Shown: positions 43,234 through 55,354 of the stretch, one piece after another
Layout of the letters: the number at the start of each line of letters is the position of its first letter
Position numbering within the stretch: the stretch's first letter is position 1
Source: RH-AL1 sp965198715
GTDB taxonomy: Bacteria > Pseudomonadota > Alphaproteobacteria > Rhizobiales > Beijerinckiaceae
NCBI GenBank assembly: GCA_965198715.1
Contig: CBDAPV010000001.1
Coordinates: forward strand, 2,108,001 to 2,172,000
DNA length: 64,000 nucleotides
Direction of reading: 5' to 3'
Made by a program: the position numbers and the translations under genes
Notes under the pieces: model-generated
The model's input: the letters and a program-made list of their open reading frames with translations, nothing else
Databases searched by the model: none
Told to the model about the DNA's origin: nothing

Positions 43234-44736
43234 TCAGAAGTCCGTCCAGGACTCCTCGATCTCGACAGGCTGGCGCTTGCGCACGGCGGATCGATTCGAC
43301 ACGCCGTACGAAGACGACGACGGCGCGCTGGCGAGGGTAGGCTTCTGCGCTCTCTTGGTCGCAGCAAGGGAAACGACTTGTCCCTTGTCTCCGGACGTGA
43401 AGCGAGCCACGAGAGCCGTAAGGCGTTCTGCTTCATCCAACATGGCGCGGCTCGCAGCCGTCGATTCCTCCACCATGGCCGCGTTCTGCTGGGTCATCTG
43501 ATCCATCTGCGTCACGGCGGTATTGATTTCGTTCAGGCTGACCGCCTGCTCCTGCGCGCCCTCGGCGATCTCGGCGACGACACCGTTGATGCCGCTTACA
43601 TGAGCTACGATGCGGACGAGCGCTTTCCCGGTCTCGATGACGAGCTCGACGCCCTTCTCGACGTGGGCCGAGGACTTGCCGATGAGCGCCTTGATCTCCT
43701 TTGCCGCCTCGGCCGAGCGTTGTGCCAGCGCGCGTACCTCGGAGGCGACCACGGCGAAGCCGCGTCCCGCTTCGCCGGCGCGCGCCGCCTCGACGCCTGC
43801 ATTCAGAGCGAGCAGGTTGGTCTGGAAGGCGATTTCGTCGATCACGCCGATGATCTGGCTGATCTGCCGCGACGAGGTCGAGATCTCTTTCATGGCGTCG
43901 ATGGCATTCTGCGCCACGGTGCCGCTCGCTTCCGCATCGCCCTTCGCCGTTGCAACCGCCTGCCGGGCCTCCAGAGCTCCCTGAGCCGTCTTCTTCACGG
44001 TCGCAGTGATGCCGTCGAGGGCAGCTGCCGTCTCCTCCAGGTTGGCGGCCTGCTTCTCGGTTCGCCTCGCCAGGTCGTCCGCGGCACCCGCGATCTCCTG
44101 CGACCCAGTCCGAATGCCTTGCGAACCGCGCGCGACCGTGACGAAGGTCTCTTTCATATCCTCCATCGCCACGTTGAACTCCAGTCGGTGGCGGTCGAGC
44201 TCGCCGGGCAGCTTCGTCTCGACCCGGAATGCGAGATCGCCCTGCGAGAGACGCTTGACGCCATCGACGAGGCTGACGATCGCGGCTTCCATCTGCGAGG
44301 CGTTCTCGGCCCGTTCGGCGTCAAACAACGTGCGGTTCTGCCCGGCACGCTCCCATTCCTCGGCGGCGCTCCGCTCCGCCTGTTGCTTGGCAAAGGCTGC
44401 TTCGAGAAAGCTCTGCATGGCGACGGTCATGCGACCAACGCAGTCGACGTGATTTCGATAGAGGATCGCGCTTCCCAGATCGCCGGCGGCCAACCTCTCC
44501 ATGCGGACCACCGTCGTGACGTAAGGTAAGACGATCGCGCGGCTCAGAACAAAGCCTAAGACGAGCGACGCCGTAACGAAGGTCGCCATCAGGCAAGAGG
44601 CGACGATATGAGAAAGCAGTCCTGCTGAGCCGGCAGCGCCAACAAGGGCTGTGCTCGCGACGAGTGCGGTCTCTAGACCACAAAGCACGTTCATCTTCTT
44701 TCGAATGGGCGCGCGTTCCCTGAACCATGTCAGCAT
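43234..44736 (-). CDS. Methyl-accepting chemotaxis protein
   Basis: The 500-residue receptor has two closely spaced N-terminal helices (about 22-68) with hardly any periplasmic loop. A HAMP-like region (LSRAIVLPYVTTVVRMERLAAGDL), a linker with a second HAMP-like SQGDLAFRVET, and the signalling hairpin with IGVIDEIAFQTNLLALNAGVEAARAGEAGRGFAVVASEVRALAQRSA follow. The C-terminal SWTDF is a CheR/CheB-tether-like pentapeptide. The ATG at 44736 is preceded by AAGGAG at the right distance, so the GTG at 44751 is not needed. It is divergent from the che operon and presumably senses an intracellular or membrane signal. Confidence 0.93.
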   Translation of the reverse strand: MLTWFRERAPIRKKMNVLCGLETALVASTALVGAAGSAGLLSHIVASCLMATFVTASLVLGFVLSRAIVLPYVTTVVRMERLAAGDLGSAILYRNHVDCVGRMTVAMQSFLEAAFAKQQAERSAAEEWERAGQNRTLFDAERAENASQMEAAIVSLVDGVKRLSQGDLAFRVETKLPGELDRHRLEFNVAMEDMKETFVTVARGSQGIRTGSQEIAGAADDLARRTEKQAANLEETAAALDGITATVKKTAQGALEARQAVATAKGDAEASGTVAQNAIDAMKEISTSSRQISQIIGVIDEIAFQTNLLALNAGVEAARAGEAGRGFAVVASEVRALAQRSAEAAKEIKALIGKSSAHVEKGVELVIETGKALVRIVAHVSGINGVVAEIAEGAQEQAVSLNEINTAVTQMDQMTQQNAAMVEESTAASRAMLDEAERLTALVARFTSGDKGQVVSLAATKRAQKPTLASAPSSSSYGVSNRSAVRKRQPVEIEESWTDF

Positions 44737-44913
44737 AATCTGCTCCTTCACTACCGCGCAGTAGGGGACATAAAGGTAAAAATTTAGATGATGGTATTCT
44801 TGTCACGGGCCAGCGCCGAATGGCAGCGGAATCGTCGACCGTGAGCGCTTTAACTTATTTTTCATGCACGTAGGTCAGCAATCATCGCAATGTCTCCTAG
44901 AAGAAGCATCTCG

Positions 44914-45213
44914 ATGTCGAGCGACGACCATCCCGCCCAACCGCGTTGCATCGAGCTGGAAGAAAACTTGAGTCACGCCGCGGCACGAAGGCTCGCTGCG
45001 TGTTTTATTGAGGCGCGAGGCGCCGAGACCGTCGTTGATGCCTCGAAGGTGCTTCACCTCGGCGCGCAATGCGCACAGATCCTGGTTTCCGCCGTCCGCA
45101 GTTGGCAGGCCGATCAGGTTCATCTTGGTATCAGGGGTGCTTCCCAACCGTTCCTGGATTGTGCCCGCCTCCTTGGCGTGTCGTCCCACCTCGAACCGTA
45201 TGTTGGTCACTGA
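44914..45213 (+). CDS. STAS-domain chemotaxis-operon protein
   Basis: The roughly 99-residue product has the STAS pattern: CIELEENLSHAAARRLAACF, VVDASKVLHLGAQCAQILVSAVRSW, then VHLGIRGASQPFLDCARLLGV. This resembles anti-sigma-factor antagonists, with the position of the phospho-acceptor Ser taken by DASKVLHLG. A STAS gene at the head of a che operon occurs in rhizobia (orf2). The ATG at 44914 follows AGAAG at a good distance; an ATG at 44890 is possible. It probably binds a chemotaxis partner. Confidence 0.7.
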   Translation: MSSDDHPAQPRCIELEENLSHAAARRLAACFIEARGAETVVDASKVLHLGAQCAQILVSAVRSWQADQVHLGIRGASQPFLDCARLLGVSSHLEPYVGH

Positions 45214-45215
45214 TC

Positions 45216-45575
45216 ATGCTGGTTCTTACCGTCGATGATTCCCGCACCATGCGCGACATGCTGCAGGCAGCTCTCTCACCGGCTGGCTTCGACATCGTGC
45301 AGGCCAAGGACGGCTTGCACGCTCTCGAGGTTCTTGAGACCTGCAAGCCCGACGTCATCGTCACCGATATCAACATGCCGCGCATGGACGGCTATGATCT
45401 GATCGGAGCGGTGCGCACCAGCGGCAAGCTGCCCGGCGTGCCCATCCTTGTGCTTTCGACCGAGAGCGCCGCCGAGAAAAAGCAAAAAGCGCGCGCCGCC
45501 GGCGCGACGGGCTGGATCGTCAAGCCGTTCGACTCCGCCAAGCTCATCGACGCCATTCGCCGCGTCACCGCCTGA
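45216..45575 (+). CDS. cheY: Chemotaxis response regulator CheY (first copy)
   Basis: This 119-residue single receiver domain has the acidic pair in VDDSR, phospho-acceptor Asp51 in VTDINMPRMDG, the switch Thr/Ser in LSTESA and Lys in IVKPF. CheY carries the signal from CheA to the flagellar motor or, when there are two CheYs as here, one may act as a phosphate sink. It begins two bases after the STAS gene stop. Confidence 0.95.
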   Translation: MLVLTVDDSRTMRDMLQAALSPAGFDIVQAKDGLHALEVLETCKPDVIVTDINMPRMDGYDLIGAVRTSGKLPGVPILVLSTESAAEKKQKARAAGATGWIVKPFDSAKLIDAIRRVTA

Positions 45576-45579
45576 TCGG

Positions 45580-47742
45580 ATGTCGACCATGAACACGCTG
45601 TCCGAAATCCGCCAGGTTTTCTTCCAGGAATGCGACGAGCAGCTGATCGAGCTCGAGAACGGCTTGCTCGCGATGCAGGCAGGCGAGGGCGACAAGGAGA
45701 CCGTCAACGCGGTTTTCCGTGCCGTCCATTCGATCAAAGGCGGAGCCGGTGCCTTCGACCTCGGCGATGTCGTGCGCTTCGCCCACGTGTTCGAGAATAC
45801 GCTGGACCTCGTGCGCACCGAGCAGTTGGAGCCGCATCCCGCCCTGCTGAACCTGATGCTTCGGGCGACCGATGGATTGGCGGATCTCATCGCATCGGGC
45901 CGGGAGCAGCGCGACGCTGATCCAAGTCGTTACGCCGGTATCCTGAGCGAGCTGGCAGCCGAGGCCGGTCCGACGGCATTGGCGACACCGGCCGCGCCTG
46001 TTCCGGCGTTCGAACCGATCATGATTTCGCTCGATGACTTCGACGATCTGCTCGCGCCCGCGCCAGCTGGCGAAGCGCACGTTCGGATCACCTTTCGACC
46101 GGAAGCCTCGCTCTACGAGAAGGGCAACGAGACTGTCGTTCTCTTCCGCGAATTGGAGAAGCTCGGCGCCATTGACGCCACTTGCCACGTCGACGACTTG
46201 CCGATGCTCGAATCGATCGATCCGATAGGAGCCTACTTTAGCTGGGTCGTCGATCTCAAGGGATCGTTCGACGAAGACGCCGTCCGTGAAATCTTCGAAT
46301 TCGCTGATTGGGACAGCGAGCTCGTCGTCGAGACGATTGCCGCCGACCTCGCGTCGCCGGAGCTGGACGCCTCGATCGTGGACGAGGTCCCAATCATGGC
46401 GTTGGACGAACCTTGTTTCGCGATTCCGGCGGCAGACCTCAACCCTCGATCCGCTCGCGATAGCGTCCTCGCGCCGGCCGATTCGATCGCGACAATGCCC
46501 GGGCAGGGGGGCGACAAGTTGCACGACGGCAAGTCCGCCGCTCCCGCCACGATCCGCGTCGATCTCATACGCGTCGACCGTCTCATCGACCTCGTCGGCG
46601 AGCTTGTCATCAACCAGGCCATGCTGGCCGAACGCGTGACCGAGCTGGCGCTGCCGCGCATGTCTCCGGTGGCGATAGGCCTCGACGAACTCGAGCAATT
46701 GACCCGCGAGATCCAGGACAGCGTCATGGCGATCCGCGCCCAGCCGGTGCAGTCCGTCTTCCAGCGGTTGCCGCGGCTGGTCCGCGAAGTCGCTTTGCAG
46801 ACCGGCAAATCAGTCCGTCTCGAGATCGAGGGCGAGACGACCGAGGTCGATAAAACAGTCATCGAGCGGTTGGTCGATCCGCTCACCCATATGATCCGCA
46901 ATGCCATCGACCACGGCTTGGAAAAGCCGAGCGTGCGGCGTGAAAAAGGCAAATCGGAGGAGGGTGTCGTACGCATCAGCGCGTCGCATCGCTCCGGGCG
47001 GATCCTGATCGAGATCAACGATGACGGCGCCGGTATCGATCGCGACCGGGTCCGCTCCATTGCGGTCGCCAAGGGGCTTGTGTCGGTAGACGCCAAACTG
47101 ACGGATGACGAGATCGACAACCTGATCTTTCTCCCGGGATTCTCGACGGCGGAGACGGTCTCGGATATTTCGGGCCGCGGCGTGGGGATGGATGTCGTGC
47201 GTCGTTCGATCCAGAGCCTCGGTGGACGCATTTCCATCACATCGGTGCCTGGCAGAGGCTCGACGTTCTCGCTCAGCTTGCCGCTGACCTTGGCGGTGCT
47301 CGATGGCATGGTCGTGTCGGTTGCGGACCAGACCCTGGTCATCCCACTGAGTACCGTCGTCGAGATCCTGATGCCGAAGACTGTGCAAGTGCACGCCATC
47401 GGCGAGTCCGCGCGGGTCATCGGCCTTCGTGGAGAATTTCTGCCGCTCATCGATGTCGGACAGCGACTTGGATACCGTCAGGACGACAGCGATCCGAAGC
47501 AAGCTCTCGTGCTACTCGTCGAAGCGGAAGGCGGAACGCGGAACGCCTTGCTCGTCGACGCGATCCAGGGGCAGCGACAGATCGTCATTAAAAGTCTTGA
47601 GTCCAACTACAATGCCGTACCGGGCATCGCTGCCGCGACCATCCTCGGCAACGGCCGCGTGGCATTGATACTCGACATCGATACTTTGGTCGCCGAGCAA
47701 CGCGGCGAACGCTTGGCTTCCGTTCTCATCGCTGCGGAGTAA
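45580..47742 (+). CDS. cheA: Chemotaxis histidine kinase CheA
   Basis: The 720-residue kinase has the P1 domain with phosphorylated His50 in FRAVHSIKGGAGAF, a P2-like region (RITFRPEASLYEKGNETVVLFREL, about 168-192), the P3 dimerisation helices (IRVDLIRVDRLIDLVGELVINQAM), the P4 ATPase with N box, INDDGAGID and GRGVGMDVV, and the CheW-like P5 domain at the end. It autophosphorylates under receptor control and feeds CheY and CheB. The start at 45580 was chosen; 45589 also works. Confidence 0.97.
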   Translation: MSTMNTLSEIRQVFFQECDEQLIELENGLLAMQAGEGDKETVNAVFRAVHSIKGGAGAFDLGDVVRFAHVFENTLDLVRTEQLEPHPALLNLMLRATDGLADLIASGREQRDADPSRYAGILSELAAEAGPTALATPAAPVPAFEPIMISLDDFDDLLAPAPAGEAHVRITFRPEASLYEKGNETVVLFRELEKLGAIDATCHVDDLPMLESIDPIGAYFSWVVDLKGSFDEDAVREIFEFADWDSELVVETIAADLASPELDASIVDEVPIMALDEPCFAIPAADLNPRSARDSVLAPADSIATMPGQGGDKLHDGKSAAPATIRVDLIRVDRLIDLVGELVINQAMLAERVTELALPRMSPVAIGLDELEQLTREIQDSVMAIRAQPVQSVFQRLPRLVREVALQTGKSVRLEIEGETTEVDKTVIERLVDPLTHMIRNAIDHGLEKPSVRREKGKSEEGVVRISASHRSGRILIEINDDGAGIDRDRVRSIAVAKGLVSVDAKLTDDEIDNLIFLPGFSTAETVSDISGRGVGMDVVRRSIQSLGGRISITSVPGRGSTFSLSLPLTLAVLDGMVVSVADQTLVIPLSTVVEILMPKTVQVHAIGESARVIGLRGEFLPLIDVGQRLGYRQDDSDPKQALVLLVEAEGGTRNALLVDAIQGQRQIVIKSLESNYNAVPGIAAATILGNGRVALILDIDTLVAEQRGERLASVLIAAE

Positions 47743-47745
47743 AAG

Positions 47746-48201
47746 ATGGAACTCCAGTCCTCAGGCACTCGCGAACTCATCACGTTCCAGATCGGCAGCG
47801 GCAATTTCTGCGTCGACATCATGGCAGTGCGGGAAATCAGAGGCTGGACGCAGGCGACGCGGCTTCCTCATGCACCGAGCTACATCTGCGGAGTCATCAA
47901 TTTGCGTGGTGCGGTCCTGTCGATCGTCGACCTCGCCGCCCGTCTCGGGTTCGCTGCGACTGAGCCTACGCCGCGTCACGTCATCATCGTCGTCCAGATC
48001 CATGACCGCGTCTGCGGGCTGCTCGTTGACGCGGTGACCGGCATCCTCGCGGTCGAACCAAGCTCGATCCTCCCCACACCCGATGTCGCTTCCGAGCTCG
48101 CCCAGGCATTTATCGGGGGCGTTCTTGCGATCGACGATCGTATGGTGAGCTTGGTACGACTCGACAGCCTGCTGCCTCACGCCGAGAAGCTGGCCGCATG
48201 A
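47746..48201 (+). CDS. cheW: Chemotaxis coupling protein CheW
   Basis: The 151-residue SH3-like adaptor shows the CheW signatures FQIGSGNFCVDIMAVREI, TRLPHAPSYICGVINLRGAVLSIVDLAARLG and VDAVTGILAVEPSSI. It links receptors to CheA. A GGAG lies seven bases before the ATG, and its stop overlaps the cheR start (ATGA). Confidence 0.96.
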   Translation: MELQSSGTRELITFQIGSGNFCVDIMAVREIRGWTQATRLPHAPSYICGVINLRGAVLSIVDLAARLGFAATEPTPRHVIIVVQIHDRVCGLLVDAVTGILAVEPSSILPTPDVASELAQAFIGGVLAIDDRMVSLVRLDSLLPHAEKLAA

Positions 48202-49085
48202 TTTCTCAGCCTCCACCGGCAGCGAGAAGGAACATGGAGCCGAGCAGTTCGAGCGAGTTCCACTTCGATCTGGCCGATTTCCAGCAGATCGCCGCGATGC
48301 TGCATGCCGACTCCGGTATTTTCTTGCCGGAGTCGAAGGCATCCTTGGTCTATGGTCGCCTCATCAAGCGTCTGCGCGCCCTCGGCCTCTCGTGCTTCAA
48401 GGATTACTGCCAGCTTGTCGCCGACGCCGAGGGTATCGACGAGCGCCAGCGCATGCTCGCGGCACTCACGACGAATGTGACGGCTTTCTTTCGCGAACGT
48501 CATCACTTCGATCTCCTGAAAAGTACTGTCCTTCCGCCATTGCTGCGGAAGGCACGCAGCGGCGGTCGCGTGCGGATCTGGTCGGCGGGTTGCTCGAAAG
48601 GACATGAGCCGTTCTCGATCGCCATCACCGTGCTCGACGTCCTGCCGGAGGCAGCATCCTACGACGTGAAGATTCTCGCGACCGACATCGATCCCTTCGT
48701 GATCGCTCATGCCCGCGAGGGGGTCTACTCGCGCGAAGACATCGCGGACGTGCCGAAAGAAGCGCAACGCTTGTTCAAGTCCGGCGACGAGAACGGCACC
48801 GTGGTCGCCACGGAGGCTTTGACGCGCCTGGTCTCCTTCAAGGAATTGAACCTCGTTGGGCCGTGGCCGATGACCGGCGCGTTCGACGTCATCTTCTGCC
48901 GTAACGTCACGATCTACTTCAATCAGGAGACGCAGGCCGCGATCTGGGCGCGCTACGCGGCGGTCCTTCGACCGGAGGGACACCTGTTGATCGGCCACTC
49001 CGAGCGCCTGTCCGAGGACGTCCAAAGCAAGTTCGTCTCCGCCGGGACGACGGCGTACCGCTTGAAGAGCAGAGCAGCCGCATGA
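48198..49085 (+). CDS. cheR: Chemotaxis methyltransferase CheR
   Basis: The 295-residue enzyme methylates receptor glutamates with SAM. An N-terminal helical domain (about 20-90) is followed by TNVTAFFRERHHF, the SAM site WSAGCSKGHEPFSIAI, ILATDIDPFVI and FDVIFCRNVTIYF. The usual SAM loop reads G-C-S-T-G-E-E-P-Y-S; here Lys and His replace Thr and the first Glu. The ATG at 48198 (GAGAAG eight bases upstream, ATGA overlap) was chosen; 48234 is an alternative. Confidence 0.94.
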   Translation: MISQPPPAARRNMEPSSSSEFHFDLADFQQIAAMLHADSGIFLPESKASLVYGRLIKRLRALGLSCFKDYCQLVADAEGIDERQRMLAALTTNVTAFFRERHHFDLLKSTVLPPLLRKARSGGRVRIWSAGCSKGHEPFSIAITVLDVLPEAASYDVKILATDIDPFVIAHAREGVYSREDIADVPKEAQRLFKSGDENGTVVATEALTRLVSFKELNLVGPWPMTGAFDVIFCRNVTIYFNQETQAAIWARYAAVLRPEGHLLIGHSERLSEDVQSKFVSAGTTAYRLKSRAAA

Positions 49086-50131
49086 CGAAGCGACGCGTTC
49101 TCATCATCGACGACTCGCGAACGATGCAGGCGCTGATCAGCAATGCGCTGTCGGCCGACCCCGATCTCGTGGTCGCGGGCTTTGCGTCCAACGCTCTCGA
49201 AGGACGGCAGGCGATCAAGGAACTCGATCCCGATGTGGTGACACTCGATATCGAGATGCCCGGCATGAACGGTCTGGCGTTCCTTGAAAAGATCATGACG
49301 CTTCGCCCAACTCCGGTGGTGATGGTGTCGAGCCTCGCCGACAACAACCTCGAGCTCGTCATGAAGGCGCTCGCGATCGGCGCGATCGGTTGTGTTGCCA
49401 AGCCGACGACCGAGGATCCCGCCCCTTTCGGCAAGCTCGCAAAGATCGTCCGCGACGCCGCCATGGTCGACATGGGCGACGTGCGACGGCGGATCTCGGG
49501 CACGCAGCGGCAAGCCGCGCCTTCCCCCAAATATCGGTGGGACGGCCGCATCGTCGCTATCGGATCGTCGGCGGGCGGCGTCGACGCGCTTGCTACCGTC
49601 CTTCAAAGCCTTCCGGAGAACGGGCCACCGATCGTCATCGCGCAGCACATGCCGGCGAAGTTCACTCAAACGTTGGCTGCCCACCTCGATCGCTCGTGCA
49701 GACCGCAGGTCCAGGAAGCGAGAGACGGAGCGCGCCTGCTCCCCGGCATTGTCTACGTCGCACCAGGTGGCCCGGCGCATCTTCAAGTGGCCGGCAAGGG
49801 TCCCTTCCATTGCAACCTGGTCACGGCGCCGGAGGTCAGCGGCCACCGGCCATCGGTCGACGTGCTGTTCCGCTCGGTCGCTCGCGCCGCGGGAGCCGAG
49901 GCTCTCGGCGTCATCCTCACCGGCATGGGAGGCGACGGCGCAGCCGGCCTGCTCGAGATGCGGCAGGCCGGAGCCCACACCATCGGGCAGAATGCAGCTA
50001 CGAGCTTCATCTACGGGATGCCTCGCGTGGCTTTCGAGAAAGGTGCCGTGGAGCGACAATTGCCACTCGACCAGATCGGGCCGGAAATTCTCGCATCAAC
50101 GAGTCAGAAGGTGAATGTGTTATGCCCCTAG
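49082..50131 (+). CDS. cheB: Chemotaxis methylesterase/response regulator CheB
   Basis: The 349-residue protein joins a receiver domain (phospho-acceptor Asp56 in LDIEMPGMNG) to a C-terminal methylesterase. The esterase triad is visible: Ser in IGSSAGGVDAL (about 160), His in QHMPAKF (about 187) and Asp in MGGDGAAG (about 283). It reverses CheR. It overlaps cheR by four bases and the next cheY by ten. Confidence 0.96.
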   Translation: MTKRRVLIIDDSRTMQALISNALSADPDLVVAGFASNALEGRQAIKELDPDVVTLDIEMPGMNGLAFLEKIMTLRPTPVVMVSSLADNNLELVMKALAIGAIGCVAKPTTEDPAPFGKLAKIVRDAAMVDMGDVRRRISGTQRQAAPSPKYRWDGRIVAIGSSAGGVDALATVLQSLPENGPPIVIAQHMPAKFTQTLAAHLDRSCRPQVQEARDGARLLPGIVYVAPGGPAHLQVAGKGPFHCNLVTAPEVSGHRPSVDVLFRSVARAAGAEALGVILTGMGGDGAAGLLEMRQAGAHTIGQNAATSFIYGMPRVAFEKGAVERQLPLDQIGPEILASTSQKVNVLCP

Positions 50132-50511
50132 CTGCTTCCATGAAGATCATGATCGCCGACGATCAGCAGACCAGCCGTATGTTGATCCGCACAGCGCTCA
50201 ACGACCTTGGCGTGAAACAAATCGATATGGCGAAGGACGGCCAGGAGGCGCTCGAGATGATCCTTCGCCAGCCTGTGCATCTCGTGATCTCGGATTACCA
50301 CATGCCGCGAATGAACGGTGTCGAGCTCCTGCGTGCTGTGCGCTCGAACCCGCCGACGAAGAAGTCCGCCTTCTTCATGCTCACCGGCGTCGACAACGCT
50401 CAATTCCTGCAGCAGGCCGTGCAATTGCAGATCAACAATTATCTCAAGAAGCCGATCTCCACGCCCGAACTTAAGAAGAAGATCGAAGCCGTGTTCGGTC
50501 CGCTGCAATGA
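50122..50511 (+). CDS. cheY: Chemotaxis response regulator CheY (second copy)
   Basis: This 129-residue receiver protein has ADDQQTSR, phospho-acceptor Asp58 in ISDYHMPRMNG, LTGVD in the switch strand and KKPIS with the conserved Lys. It resembles rhizobial CheY2, the motor-binding form, more than the first copy does. The ATG at 50122 overlaps cheB; an internal ATG at 50140 also matches the family start. Its stop overlaps the cheD ATG. Confidence 0.93.
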   Translation: MPLAASMKIMIADDQQTSRMLIRTALNDLGVKQIDMAKDGQEALEMILRQPVHLVISDYHMPRMNGVELLRAVRSNPPTKKSAFFMLTGVDNAQFLQQAVQLQINNYLKKPISTPELKKKIEAVFGPLQ

Positions 50512-51074
50512 TCAAGTCGCTGCCAAAGCCGTCAACAGGAGCTTTGGGCGAAAGCGAGATCATTCATGTCCTTCAAGGCGAGCACCGCGTCAGCGAGGAA
50601 CCGCAGGTTGTGCTCACGACACTTCTCGGCTCCTGCGTGGCCGCTTGTATCCGCGATCCTTCGGCCGGAGTCGGAGGCATGAACCACTTCCTGCTACCTG
50701 GCCTGGCGGACATGCGGCGCTTTGGCGAAGCGGAACGCCAGGCGGCTCATCTCATGGAGCTTCTCGTCAACGCTCTCCTGGCGGCAGGCGCATCGCGGAG
50801 TCGGTTGGAGGCCAAAGTCTTCGGTGGTGCGAACACGCTTGGTGGCAGGACCGACATTGGCGCTAGAAACAGCGCTTTCGCTTTGGACTTCCTCGAGTGC
50901 GAACGGATCTCGCTTGTCGGGAGCTGCCTTGGAGGAGCGAGCAGCCGACGCATCCAGTATTGGCCCGTCTCGGGGCGAGCTCGCCGCAACTTCATCGCCG
51001 ACGTCGCCCTCGTGCCCACGACCCGCCTGTTCACCCCCGCGGCGACCAACGCCGGTTCTCTTGAGCTGTTCTGA
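50508..51074 (+). CDS. cheD: Chemoreceptor glutamine deamidase CheD
   Basis: The 188-residue enzyme deamidates receptor glutamines, preparing methylation sites. The active-site Cys and His are visible in LLGSCVAACIRDP and GGMNHFLLPG, followed by EAKVFGGANTLGG and DIGARNSAFALDFL. It fits the CheD family along its full length. Confidence 0.95.
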   Translation: MIKSLPKPSTGALGESEIIHVLQGEHRVSEEPQVVLTTLLGSCVAACIRDPSAGVGGMNHFLLPGLADMRRFGEAERQAAHLMELLVNALLAAGASRSRLEAKVFGGANTLGGRTDIGARNSAFALDFLECERISLVGSCLGGASSRRIQYWPVSGRARRNFIADVALVPTTRLFTPAATNAGSLELF

Positions 51075-51080
51075 GGAAAA

Positions 51081-51473
51081 ATGGATCTAACAATCGCTTC
51101 AAAGGCAGGCATCGGCAGCGATGCGCCCTTGCTCGGCGACATGTCGGCCCGGGCACCTGCACCGGCGCCGACCATCCTCCGTAACGTGTCGGACGAGATC
51201 ACGCGATGTGCCGACATGGTCCTTGATCTCCAGGACGCCTTCGCCTCTGCAAACCATTCGGGCGTGGCCAGGCCCGACATCAGACGTATGCAGAGCCTCG
51301 ATCTGCTCGAGCAGACGCTACGGGACCTTTCGGAAGTCACGGCGTCGATCGTGCGTCACGGATCGTTCTGCGGCGACGCGGATCTCACGAAGCTCTGCAA
51401 GCTCGATGACGTGGCCCGTCGCCTGCAAGGTCAGCCGGTAGCGGCGCACAGCGGCGATGCCGACTTCTTCTGA
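51081..51473 (+). CDS. CheT-like small protein, candidate CheY phosphatase
   Basis: The 130-residue product closes the che operon, in the position of CheT/orf10 in rhizobial operons. It is mostly helical. Residues 73-78 read LDLLEQ, matching the D-x-x-x-Q motif that CheZ, CheX and FliY-type phosphatases use to dephosphorylate CheY, and a second helix carries MVLDLQDAF. No domain beyond that can be named. A role in signal termination is inferred from the motif and the position. Confidence 0.6.
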   Translation: MDLTIASKAGIGSDAPLLGDMSARAPAPAPTILRNVSDEITRCADMVLDLQDAFASANHSGVARPDIRRMQSLDLLEQTLRDLSEVTASIVRHGSFCGDADLTKLCKLDDVARRLQGQPVAAHSGDADFF

Positions 51474-51493
51474 AACGGCGATCGAGCTGACGA

Positions 51494-54943
<3,450 letters not shown>

Positions 54944-55354
54944 GCGGGACGACTCCGTGCGGGCAGCTACTCAGCCGCCAGGCCAAGCTTGACGATCCCG
55001 CGCGAAGCAGCAAGCACGCGCCGCGCCATCATCATTGTGCGGGGTCCGGCTTCGGCGGCTTGATCCAAGTGCTCACTTGTCCCCATTGTAGTGGCACTAC
55101 CACCATGCCGTGCGGCCCAGGCCAGTTCGGGTCCCCGACCCGCCCGCAAGCGCGCGACTGAGGTGCCGGAGTTTCTATCGCGACCATAGCCAACAGGACA
55201 GCTGCGTGAGATCGGGGTCAAGTAGGGCCGACGGCACTCCCTCCTAGACCCACCGCGTAGGAGCGCCAGTTTCTTCGATGGAAGCGCGTTACCCACGTCA
55301 CGGCTGAACCATCGGAGCAAGCGGTTCGGCTCCGATAGTCATGGGGATCGTACG
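54944..55354. other. 411-bp divergent region with a short ORF before pyc
   Basis: This region lies between the divergent pyc and queG genes and must hold both promoters. On the minus strand, 55086 to 54967 encodes 39 residues (MGTSEHLDQAAEAGP..., ending GIVKLGLAAE) and stops 23 bases before the pyc ATG. It has no clear Shine-Dalgarno, so a leader peptide is possible but unproven. I recognised no riboswitch fold or repeat. Confidence 0.4.
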
